Of a stretch of 58,946 nt of DNA, positions 50,834 to 58,278 are shown piece after piece (position 1 is the stretch's first letter; every line of letters begins with the position of its first letter). Under the pieces are notes generated by a model. It saw nothing but the letters and a program-made list of their open reading frames with translations, did not search any database and was not told where the DNA came from. This DNA comes from Clostridium sp. C105KSO13. GTDB taxonomy: Bacteria > Bacillota > Clostridia > Lachnospirales > Lachnospiraceae. The position numbers and the translations under genes were made by a program. The stretch covers positions 1 through 58,946 of the forward strand of contig NZ_FBWL01000152.1 in NCBI RefSeq assembly GCF_001517425.1. The letters run 5' to 3'.

Positions 50834-52003
50834 TTACATTGCTGTATATGCTCCATCCTTGATAATAACAGCTTTTGGCTGCTTATTTACTTCTCCTGTA
50901 GATTCCCAGTTCAGACCTTCATCCCCGCCGGTCAGTCCCTGAATGGTTACCTCAGGCATTGATTCTTTCAATGTATCACCCAAATCAGAAACGCTCATAT
51001 CCGGAGTTGCTTCCGCCTTTTCTATAGCTGCCTTAATTGCATAAATCCCGTCGTATGCATCTGCCGCAAACTGATTTGGAATCTCGCCGAACTCATCTTT
51101 ATATTTTTTCACAAAATTCTGTGTGGCCTCATCGTCCGCATCTGCTGCAAACGGAGTCAGCAGCATAACGCCTTCTGCCAGGGAAGTATTAAAATTGTCA
51201 ACGGAAAGAATACCATCCAGGCCGTCACAGCCGAAGAATTTTGGTGCAAAGCCCATTGTGTCTGCCTGTTTTAAAACAATGGACGCCTCTGTATAGTAAA
51301 TTGGAAGGAAAACCATATCTGCACCTGAATCCTGTATCTTCTTTAACTGTGTAGAGAAGTCTGTTTTCGAATCTTCGGTGAAAGCCTCTGTTGCTACAAC
51401 ATCAAGCTTCTCCGCTTTTGCTTCCTCTATAAACTTATCCGAAATTCCTGATGAATATACATCTGAACTATTATAGATGATACCAACTTTCGTTGCAAGT
51501 TTATTCTCAGCGATATACTGTGCTGAAGCAGTACCTTGATTCGGGTCTGTAAAACAAATCTGGAATACATTTCCATTTGCAAGTATATCTGTCGTTGATG
51601 CAGACGGGGTAACCTGGAACATATTGTCCTGTGCTGTCTTGTCAGCTATCGCCACGCAAGGGGTAGATGTCACAGTCCCCAAAAGAATCTGCATCCCCCA
51701 GTCTTTCAGAGTGTTGTAGGCATTGACAGACTTCTCAGCATCACTCTGATCATCCTCAAATTTATACTCAATCTCATGACCGTTAATTCCGCCGTCTTCA
51801 TTGATTTCATCTACAGCAATCCTTGCCGCATTTTTTACAGCTGTTCCATAGATAGCTGCACCTCCCGTAGTAGGTCCGATTCCCCCAATATAGAACTTAT
51901 CAGCTTCTTTCTTTGAAGAAGATGATTTTGATCCACATGCCGCCAGGCTTGAAACTGCCAGAGCCGCTATTAATAACACGCTGACTGCTTTTGCTCTTTT
52001 CAT
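50834..52003 (-). CDS. livK: Branched-chain amino-acid binding lipoprotein LivK
   Basis: 389 residues. The signal peptide ends at LAAC (Cys23) and is followed by a Ser/Lys-rich linker. The periplasmic-binding-protein fold is FYIGGIGPTTGGAAIYGTAVKNAARIAVDEINEDGGINGHEI, then TPSASTTDILANGNVFQICFTD and FAADAYDGIYAIKAAI. It captures the amino acid outside the cell and delivers it to LivHM. First gene of the liv locus; the ligand may be leucine, isoleucine or valine, or another amino acid. Confidence 0.95.
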   Translation of the reverse strand: MKRAKAVSVLLIAALAVSSLAACGSKSSSSKKEADKFYIGGIGPTTGGAAIYGTAVKNAARIAVDEINEDGGINGHEIEYKFEDDQSDAEKSVNAYNTLKDWGMQILLGTVTSTPCVAIADKTAQDNMFQVTPSASTTDILANGNVFQICFTDPNQGTASAQYIAENKLATKVGIIYNSSDVYSSGISDKFIEEAKAEKLDVVATEAFTEDSKTDFSTQLKKIQDSGADMVFLPIYYTEASIVLKQADTMGFAPKFFGCDGLDGILSVDNFNTSLAEGVMLLTPFAADADDEATQNFVKKYKDEFGEIPNQFAADAYDGIYAIKAAIEKAEATPDMSVSDLGDTLKESMPEVTIQGLTGGDEGLNWESTGEVNKQPKAVIIKDGAYTAM

Positions 52004-52042
52004 AGCTTTTCCTCCTCATTCTTATTGATTTTATGGGATATT

Positions 52043-52071
52043 TTCATACATTTACGCATTAATCTGGTAAA
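52043..52071 (-). promoter_or_regulatory. Probable livK promoter
   Basis: Minus strand: -35 TTTACC (52066-52071), 17-base spacer, -10 TATGAA (52043-52048); each box has four of six consensus bases. The leader is about 35 bases, with GAGGAGG before the ATG. Confidence 0.45.
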
Positions 52072-52091
52072 GTCATTCCCTATAATTAATG

Positions 52092-52130
52092 AATAAGGAC
52101 GCTCTTGAGCTATTCCAGAACGTCCTTATT
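52092..52130. terminator. Terminator after the acyltransferase-GT8 operon
   Basis: AATAAGGACG pairs with CGTCCTTATT (10 bp, perfect), with T-rich sequence on both sides. It ends the minus-strand glycolipid-type operon 16 bases past its last stop. Confidence 0.75.
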
Positions 52131-52146
52131 CTTGTGTTTTATAATA

Positions 52147-53049
52147 CTACATGAATCTTTCAAAATCAATACTCAATTTATCAGGAGTAATTTGGGTAGG
52201 AATCCATCCGGCAATATCCACCGGGTCAAACTTATAGTCCAGAGGTCTTCCATAGACAGATTCATAAGCGTCCTTTTTCTGTTCATAGTCTTTTTTACAC
52301 ATGATGACACTGTTTCCTCTGGCAGGTTTTGCCGGATCGGGATATATGGTAGGAAGGACATGCATTACATACTCTACCTTGTAAAATTCCGACGTATCCA
52401 ATTCGTCTAGGACATGCATTTCTAAAAAACAGGAGATAACAGGAACTTTGAATTTTGCCGCGTAGTAATAGGCCCCCCTCTTCATCGGGCGGGGCTTGCA
52501 ATAATTGAACCACATTTCTTGTTCCGGGTAAATCAGTACATATTCCTTCTTATCCAGAGCACCCTTTAGCAGCGGTTCAAATTCCCCCGCCATATAGCCA
52601 GGAACACTGCTTATTGGAATGGTATCCGCGTAATTTGTCAGATATCCGATAAAACCTGACATAGCCAGGTTCGATTCCTGACTGACAATACAAAGCTTCT
52701 TTTTCCCCAGTCTCCATACAAGATCACGCACCACCGTATTGTCAAGGGGACTGAAATGGTTGCTTGTCACAATGGCGCCGCCCGCTATATCTCCAATGTT
52801 TTCTAGTCCCATTATTTTTGTACTTCTGTTAATCATTCTGGTTACAAACCCGGCTGCATGACGCGCCGCCCAGCTATTTATCCTAAAACCATAAGATTTT
52901 CTTTTTTTCAGATAATTCTCAAGCAAATTTTCCTTCTGCTTTTCAGTTAACAAGGGATCACCTACCTCTACTTTGGCATGAAAGGCTCCCTCACCCAACG
53001 CCTTTCTGATATTTTCAATAACCTGTTCTCTTGCTTCTCCAATTATCAT
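52147..53049 (-). CDS. PlsC-like acyltransferase, last gene of the GT8 operon
   Basis: 300 residues. A 75-residue N-terminal region precedes the acyltransferase core. The HX4D motif is in TSNHFSPLDN, and the second catalytic block is LIYPEQEMWFNYCKPRP, replacing the usual FPEGTRS. The same YPE-x3-W-x2-Y pattern occurs in the first gene of this operon, so the two enzymes are relatives. No membrane helix is obvious. The ATG overlaps the TGA of the GT8 gene (ATGA). Substrate unknown; possibly an acylated glycan or glycolipid. Confidence 0.78.
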   Translation of the reverse strand: MIIGEAREQVIENIRKALGEGAFHAKVEVGDPLLTEKQKENLLENYLKKRKSYGFRINSWAARHAAGFVTRMINRSTKIMGLENIGDIAGGAIVTSNHFSPLDNTVVRDLVWRLGKKKLCIVSQESNLAMSGFIGYLTNYADTIPISSVPGYMAGEFEPLLKGALDKKEYVLIYPEQEMWFNYCKPRPMKRGAYYYAAKFKVPVISCFLEMHVLDELDTSEFYKVEYVMHVLPTIYPDPAKPARGNSVIMCKKDYEQKKDAYESVYGRPLDYKFDPVDIAGWIPTQITPDKLSIDFERFM

Positions 53050-54008
53050 AATCGTGCTTCTTTCCCTTCATTAAACACTGTCCGGAAGGTCACTTCACCG
53101 TCTCCGGTGGCATTTCCCCGAGAAACCAGTAAATCCAGATGCTCCCTGTCAGACTGTCTGTCCTTATCGGTATATGCCTCTTTAATTGTCATTATTTCCT
53201 TTAAAAACACCGAAGATTCGGCATACGTCCAGAAATATTGTTCATACTGGATGTTGTCATAATACCAGGGCTTAGCAAACAAATTAAAATGAACCAGCTT
53301 CGGGTTTTCAACCGGCTTTGCTGCATCTGATGGCATTGCGTCCCAGGAGGCCGGCAGATACATAACTTTCCCCTTACACATGGCATTGAGATAATCCTGA
53401 TCCGGTGCAATACAGTCAAAGTGATATTTATGATAAAGCTCAAGAAAGCGCTGCTCTATTCTGGCTTCCCTCAACCTCTCTAAATTCATCAGCAGAACAC
53501 CCGAGTTGAAATACTTATCACTTTCAACACCTACACATAAATTCGCGTGTCTGGTCAACTCCGGCACTGCTGCGACAACAGGGTCAACCACCGCCCCTAA
53601 CAGGTTCTCTCCAAGCGGCGTCTGATACAATTCAGATATATCCCCAGGGACAACAATATCACTGTCAAGGTAAATTCCTTTATTATACTCGGGGAACAGG
53701 GCAGGGATGAAAAGTCTGAAATAAATCGTAAGTGTAAAATAGTCCGCCCGAAGCCGGTTAGACATACGGTCTGTGATAATATTCAACTGATCTTTCATTT
53801 CGAATAACTGTATTTCACAGTTTTCAACAGCCAGCCCGTAAAGCTTCTTTTTATTTTTTATGCTTAACCCCTGGAACAGCACAAACACTTTATATTGATA
53901 CACTTTTGAAGCATTTTTCAGCATTGAAGACAATGCGACCCCTAAAAACGGGGCATAGTCATTATCAATTGTAAAGAATATGGGTATAATTTTTTTGTTT
54001 TTCTTCAT
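53046..54008 (-). CDS. Glycosyltransferase family 8 protein (second)
   Basis: 320 residues from the ATG at 54008 (GGAGGG site). GT8 pattern: IPIFFTIDNDYAPFLGVALSSML, the DXD metal motif in GIYLDSDIVVPGD, FNSGVLLMNLERLR and APDQDYLNAMC, and HFNLFAKPW near the end. Such enzymes move glucose or galactose from UDP-sugar with retention. Both ends overlap neighbouring genes by four bases, so it is translated together with them. Confidence 0.9.
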   Translation of the reverse strand: MKKNKKIIPIFFTIDNDYAPFLGVALSSMLKNASKVYQYKVFVLFQGLSIKNKKKLYGLAVENCEIQLFEMKDQLNIITDRMSNRLRADYFTLTIYFRLFIPALFPEYNKGIYLDSDIVVPGDISELYQTPLGENLLGAVVDPVVAAVPELTRHANLCVGVESDKYFNSGVLLMNLERLREARIEQRFLELYHKYHFDCIAPDQDYLNAMCKGKVMYLPASWDAMPSDAAKPVENPKLVHFNLFAKPWYYDNIQYEQYFWTYAESSVFLKEIMTIKEAYTDKDRQSDREHLDLLVSRGNATGDGEVTFRTVFNEGKEARL

Positions 54009-54874
54009 GAACACCCTCCTGGCAGCCCTTCTTTGATTATAGGACACAGCCGCCTGTATGTATGAAGCAATTTATCATATTCATACATTCCAAGCTCACT
54101 GTGCAGTTTCTCCGCCTCCCAGGGTTTTACTGTCACTGTATGGAACCACGGAAAAAAGCGAAAGCCTGTTGTAAAATGCTGCAAAACCGTATCTCTTTGC
54201 ACCCTGTGCTGCTCATTAAACCGCCGTGGTACTATTTTCTTTGAAACAGCCAGCTTGTTCAATGCCGACTGATCCGGCATAAACATTCTTTTTTCCGTAC
54301 ACAGTTTCCGGCATTTTTGCAGCAACCCTGATTCGCGGATCATACCCATGTTCATCAGAAGCACACCTGAATTCTGGTAATCCGCCTTAAGAAGATTCTT
54401 GCGAAAAAACCAGCGGCCATAATAATCAAGAGCCCCTGCATATTCATACTCTGAAATATCCTGATGGAAAAAATCGGAACAATCTTTCCGGCAAATCACA
54501 TCGTTGTCCAGATAAAGTATTTTTTCCGGAAGTCCCGGGATTTTATCTGCAAACAGCCTTAACATACAACAAGGTGTGAATCGTGTATCAAGATTAGCCT
54601 TTGGCACCTCGGCAGAAAATACTTCCGTAATGTCAGTCAGAAAGACAAAATTATCTAAATTAACCTCTTTTACTATTTTATCTAAAGTGTCTGCAAAAGC
54701 CCCGGATATCGGGTAATACACCTTTTCCCCGGCGCAAAAATATATAGTCAGTACAAAAATATGCAAAGGCTCTTTCACATTTTTGAGTAACGACAGAACA
54801 GACAGAATTAACCCATCTTCGATATTATCGTCTCCGCAGTAAAGAATATCCACTTTAATTTTTCTCCTCTTCAT
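54005..54874 (-). CDS. Glycosyltransferase family 8 protein (first)
   Basis: 289 residues. It has the GT8 fold with DILYCGDDNIEDGLILSVLSLL at the start, the DXD motif in ILYLDNDVICRKDC, YQNSGVLLMNMGMIRE and FMPDQSALNKL. It is divergent from the second GT8, so the two probably add different sugars or act in sequence. It overlaps the upstream acyltransferase by 20 bases and the next GT8 by four. Confidence 0.88.
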   Translation of the reverse strand: MKRRKIKVDILYCGDDNIEDGLILSVLSLLKNVKEPLHIFVLTIYFCAGEKVYYPISGAFADTLDKIVKEVNLDNFVFLTDITEVFSAEVPKANLDTRFTPCCMLRLFADKIPGLPEKILYLDNDVICRKDCSDFFHQDISEYEYAGALDYYGRWFFRKNLLKADYQNSGVLLMNMGMIRESGLLQKCRKLCTEKRMFMPDQSALNKLAVSKKIVPRRFNEQHRVQRDTVLQHFTTGFRFFPWFHTVTVKPWEAEKLHSELGMYEYDKLLHTYRRLCPIIKEGLPGGCS

Positions 54875-55637
54875 ATATGATGTACCTGTATGTGCTCTCC
54901 CGGCTCCTTTTCATCATACAGTTGTAAACCTTATCCCTGAGTCTGCCTTTTTGTTCCTTATTGGAAAGTTGGACATCCGGATAAAACGGCCCATCCAGAT
55001 ATACTGTAATACCCGGTTTTTTCCTGTGCTTTCTTTTCTGGTAGGTGGTTGTCATGCAAAAAGACGGGGCACTGCATTCAACCGGATATCCGAAAGCAGA
55101 CGCCGGAAAAGGACGGATTCCTGTATACCAGGGCCAGACATGGGCCTCCGGATATAACACCACGCAGCAGCCCTCCCGAATGCGCTGCCGGATAGCTTCG
55201 TTGAGTCTTTTCATTCCGCTAAATGTTTCCGGAAGGGGCAGAGCACCCAGAGCCGGCAGAAATGCCCCCAATACCGGAATTCCTAAATTAGCAGAACTGA
55301 CTACCGCATACCCTCTCTTCGGAGCAGTTACCCGAATCGGGATAAATGCATCCCCCACGGGCTGGGTGTGATTTCCGTAGAGGAAAAAGCCGTTATGTCT
55401 ATATTGCCGGAGTATAGAACGGTTCTTTACCTTCACATGCAGAGCAAACCGGCAGTAAAAAAATGCAAACGTCTCTCCCAACAGATAAATAATATGGGAA
55501 ATGCCCCGGTATAATACACTTTCATGAATCCAGGAGTAGTCTTTTGGCAATTGAAAAAATTGATTGCGGCTTTCTATGAAATCATCCGTAAAAGACTGGT
55601 AATAAAGTATCTGCGCTTTCTGCCTTTTCTTTCGCAT
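54855..55637 (-). CDS. PlsC-like acyltransferase, first gene of the GT8 operon
   Basis: 260 residues from the ATG at 55637 (GGAGG site); a GTG at 55652 is an alternative. The acyltransferase core shows GNHTQPVGD, where His and Asp are five residues apart (HX5D) rather than the normal four. The second block is LYPEAHVWPWYTGIRPFP, the same YPE-x3-W-x2-Y pattern as the operon's last gene. The unusual spacing may mark a subfamily, or altered catalysis. It probably acts on a lipid or glycan made with the two GT8 enzymes. Confidence 0.75.
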   Translation of the reverse strand: MRKKRQKAQILYYQSFTDDFIESRNQFFQLPKDYSWIHESVLYRGISHIIYLLGETFAFFYCRFALHVKVKNRSILRQYRHNGFFLYGNHTQPVGDAFIPIRVTAPKRGYAVVSSANLGIPVLGAFLPALGALPLPETFSGMKRLNEAIRQRIREGCCVVLYPEAHVWPWYTGIRPFPASAFGYPVECSAPSFCMTTTYQKRKHRKKPGITVYLDGPFYPDVQLSNKEQKGRLRDKVYNCMMKRSRESTYRYIIYEEEKN

Positions 55638-55738
55638 TAAAAAAACCTCCACTCCAGTTTGATGCCGTCAATATTTAAGTATTCACATCAAAACAGACTT
55701 ACATTCTTATTTCAGCCAAAATTTTCCCCGATGTATAC

Positions 55739-55789
55739 AAAAAACCCTCTGAACTATTGTAGTTTATCTACATCAGTTCAGAGGGTTTT
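55739..55789. terminator. Strong bidirectional terminator after rubrerythrin
   Basis: A perfect 15-bp stem (55741-55755 with 55775-55789) has T runs on both strands. It ends rbr (minus) 14 bases after its stop. Confidence 0.92.
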
Positions 55790-55802
55790 CTCTTAGATAA
55801 AT

Positions 55803-56360
55803 TTAAAACTCCTTATACATCTCGCGTTTTGCACCGCAGACTGGACATTTCTCCGGAGCTTCATCAAGAACAGTATGTCCACAGACAGGGCAGATATAAA
55901 TCTTCTTCAACTCGATATCCTTACCTGCTTTTACTGCATCCAGTGCTTTCTGGAACAGATCTGCGTGAATCTTCTCCGCTTCCAGAGCAAAGTGGAAAGA
56001 ACGTTTGGCGCCGCTTTCATTCTGGAATTCAGCTGCATTCAGATAAACAGGATACATCTGCTCTACCTCATGAAGCTCTCCGTTAATTGCACCCTGAAGA
56101 TTCTCAGCTGTTTTCCCATAACAGAATACTCCACCCGCCGGTACTGTTGCATCTGCCGGTTCAGAACCGTCAATCTCCTTGAAGTGGTTGCTGGCATGTA
56201 CTCTCTCTGCATAAGAGATCGCACGGAAAAGTCTTCCAACATTTGGGAAACCTTCCTTGTCCGCCACGTCGGACCAGATGAGGTAGCGCATATGTGCCAT
56301 ACTTTCCCCGCCGTATGCGGAATGAAGAAAATCTGAAGTCATTGCATTTTTTACTGCCAT
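55803..56360 (-). CDS. rbr: Rubrerythrin
   Basis: 185 residues. The four-helix diiron domain has YGGESMAHMRY, AERVHASNH, GELHEVEQMYP and EAEKIHADLF, giving the Glu and His iron ligands. The C-terminal rubredoxin-like domain has CPVCGH and CPVCGA, two CX2C iron sites. It reduces hydrogen peroxide in anaerobes. A palindrome overlaps its promoter, so peroxide or iron regulation is likely. Confidence 0.96.
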   Translation of the reverse strand: MAVKNAMTSDFLHSAYGGESMAHMRYLIWSDVADKEGFPNVGRLFRAISYAERVHASNHFKEIDGSEPADATVPAGGVFCYGKTAENLQGAINGELHEVEQMYPVYLNAAEFQNESGAKRSFHFALEAEKIHADLFQKALDAVKAGKDIELKKIYICPVCGHTVLDEAPEKCPVCGAKREMYKEF

Positions 56361-56390
56361 TTAAATTACCTCCTCCTATTTATTACACTT

Positions 56391-56420
56391 ATTCTAGCAT
56401 TGACAATTTCCAATGTCAAT
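56391..56420 (-). promoter_or_regulatory. rbr promoter overlapped by an ATTGACA/TGTCAAT palindrome
   Basis: Minus strand: -35 TTGACA (56414-56419), 17-base spacer, -10 TAGAAT (56391-56396). Seven-base arms ATTGACA and TGTCAAT (56399-56405 and 56414-56420) cover the -35 and spacer. A repressor bound there would block RNA polymerase. The arms do not match the PerR or Fur consensus clearly. Confidence 0.65.
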
Positions 56421-56485
56421 ATTCTCCAAAAATCATCCGCTATGTTAATCTTTGCAAAAAGGTGTGCTGGAAGCCGCTGTTTTAG

Positions 56486-56698
56486 TTGAAAATAAATCGG
56501 TATCATGTACTCCGGGCATTACTGCTGGCGAAAAATTTAGGGATTTTGTGTGATGGCAGAGGAGCCAAAACAAAACTGTACTTTTCTGTAAATGCATTGA
56601 TACGTGAATGGATTGCTTATTTATCATTGTGGCGGAAGAAATATATATCTATTCTCGTAGGTGCATTTATAATCATTGGCATTGGATTTTTGTTATAG
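56486..56698 (+). CDS. Doubtful 70-residue frame with a C-terminal membrane helix, possibly a gene remnant
   Basis: It ends VNALIREWIAYLSLWRKKYISILVGAFIIIGIGFLL, a plausible membrane helix, but has no ribosome site. Just upstream, around 56458-56553, another plus-strand frame (containing VLEAAVLVENKSVS and TPGITAGEKF) looks like the end of a protein. Both may be remains of lost genes between rbr and the efflux pump. Not recognised. Confidence 0.25.
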   Translation: MKINRYHVLRALLLAKNLGILCDGRGAKTKLYFSVNALIREWIAYLSLWRKKYISILVGAFIIIGIGFLL

Positions 56699-56702
56699 GA
56701 TC

Positions 56703-56744
56703 AGAAAAAGCTCCACAAGCACCTGTCTCTTTCTTGTAGAGCTT
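56703..56744 (-). terminator. Terminator after the macrolide efflux-like gene
   Basis: On the minus strand AAGCTCTACAAG pairs with CTTGTGGAGCTT (one mismatch), then a run of T. It is 7 bases past the stop codon. Confidence 0.85.
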
Positions 56745-56750
56745 AACTAT

Positions 56751-57998
56751 TTATTTAATACATGATTCTTTCTCGTTAACATAAGGTATTGTATCTAATT
56801 TTCTCACCTCCGCTACTCTCGGGCAAACGATAGCAATACCCATGATTAAGACACCGGATATCAAAAACCAACGGTTTACACCAATTTTGTCAGCAAAACC
56901 TCCCGAAAGAATTAATCCTGCGGGCATAGCCAGTGACATGATGCTTCCTGTCAGAGAAAATACACGGCCTAAAAATTCAGGCTTGATTTTTTCCTGGAAA
57001 AGTGCCGTTTGTACACCACTGTAAAAAGGTACCGAAAGGCCCATAACCGCACAGCAGATTGCAAATATCACAAACCCACTTGGCGGAAGCAGCCCCGAAA
57101 CGGCCAAACTGGCTCCCATTATGAAAATCGACACCGACATTAATAGGACTCGCTTTTTGCACCTGCCGAGTGTCCCCAGTACCACACCACCTATCAGCAT
57201 GCCCGATGCATATGCAATTTCTGTAATAGAAACATGCATCGGTGTCCCATTAAAATAGTCCATACTGATTAGGGGATAAAGTGCATTGATAGGCATATAA
57301 ACAAACATGTATAATGTACCTATTAGCAGCAACGAAAACAACCCTTTATTCTCTTTCAAAACACGAAAGCCTTCCTGCATTTCTTTTATGAAATTCCGTC
57401 TTAAGCTCTGCTGCGCCGCTGTAAGCTTCGGAATTTTCACAAATGCAACTGTGATACTGGCAATTACAGCGCCCAGCACATCAATCAGTATGATCTCGTT
57501 TAGTTTCCAGACAGAGTATAAAAATGCCGCAGCCGCAGGGCTGAGAATGTAGCTTACAGACTGCAGAGCCTGACTGTAACCGGCGCATTTAGTCAACTGT
57601 TCTTCCGGCACTAAAAGTGGTGTAACCGCATTGAGTGCCGGAGAATGAAAAGCCGTTCCAATGCTGCGTATAAATAATACTGTCATAACTGTCCAAACAG
57701 GGATTTCCATATACAGTGCAATAACAACCAGCACTGCTCCCGCTGCTGCAATCATTAAATCAGCGCTGATCATTATCTTTTTCCGGTCATGCCGGTCTAC
57801 CAGCACTCCAATGGCCGGTCCTAAAACCGCATAGGGAAGAAAACCAACCAGTGAAGCCATAGACAATATCATCGCAGAACCTGTTTTTTCTGTAAGGTAA
57901 AAAATAATCGCCATTTGCAGGATAGCACTTGTAATCAAAGATACTGCCTGCCCCGCCCATATTGCAAAAAATTTAAATTTCCAATTTTGTTTTTCCAT
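56751..57998 (-). CDS. MFS macrolide efflux protein, Mef(A)-like
   Basis: 415 residues from the ATG at 57998 (AGGAGA site); a longer in-frame stretch upstream has no site. Twelve membrane helices. It follows remembered Mef(A)/Mef(E) sequence closely along its length: FFAIWAGQAVSLITSAILQM, GVLVDRHDRKKIMISAD, PEEQLTKCAGYSQ, PFYSGVQTALFQEKIKPEFL and IGVNRWFLISG. Mef pumps export 14- and 15-membered macrolides. It lacks the usual msr(D) partner downstream, and has about ten extra C-terminal residues. An IS3-type element lies just upstream. Confidence 0.85.
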   Translation of the reverse strand: MEKQNWKFKFFAIWAGQAVSLITSAILQMAIIFYLTEKTGSAMILSMASLVGFLPYAVLGPAIGVLVDRHDRKKIMISADLMIAAAGAVLVVIALYMEIPVWTVMTVLFIRSIGTAFHSPALNAVTPLLVPEEQLTKCAGYSQALQSVSYILSPAAAAFLYSVWKLNEIILIDVLGAVIASITVAFVKIPKLTAAQQSLRRNFIKEMQEGFRVLKENKGLFSLLLIGTLYMFVYMPINALYPLISMDYFNGTPMHVSITEIAYASGMLIGGVVLGTLGRCKKRVLLMSVSIFIMGASLAVSGLLPPSGFVIFAICCAVMGLSVPFYSGVQTALFQEKIKPEFLGRVFSLTGSIMSLAMPAGLILSGGFADKIGVNRWFLISGVLIMGIAIVCPRVAEVRKLDTIPYVNEKESCIK

Positions 57999-58202
57999 TT
58001 TGTTGTCTCCTGTGTTTAAGTATTTGTAAACAATAAAATTTCCGGCAATAAAAAACACAGTCCCGGATCCACAACATGGCTTTGGTCTGTATATATACAA
58101 TAGAAAACATTCTGAAAATATATAGTTAAAGAAAAGCATAAGAAAGAATCTAAAGCAACTTACTGTAACTAATGAATGCCTATATCGTATAAATAAGTAC
58201 AA
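57999..58202 (-). promoter_or_regulatory. Long leader of the efflux gene
   Basis: About 200 AT-rich bases lie between the terminator at 58203 and the start codon. Mef and other ribosome-antibiotic resistance genes are often controlled by leader-peptide attenuation. A short frame beginning ATGTTTTCTATTG exists here, but it matches no known leader peptide and no convincing promoter was found. Confidence 0.3.
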
Positions 58203-58227
58203 CAAAAAGCCTATCACAGTGGACAGG
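58203..58227 (-). terminator. Weak terminator shielding the efflux gene from IS transcription
   Basis: On the minus strand CCTGTC pairs with GATAGG (one G-U), then CTTTTTG. It lies between the IS end and the efflux gene leader. Confidence 0.5.
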
Positions 58228-58278
58228 TTCTGTCTTTTTATTGCCAGCTTATCTTAAACGAATTGAGGCAGTCATAGT

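Noticed and set aside
57999-58217. 73-residue N-terminal extension of the efflux protein
   Set aside because: The ATG at 57998 has a good ribosome site and matches the known start of Mef proteins. The upstream frame is AT-rich leader.
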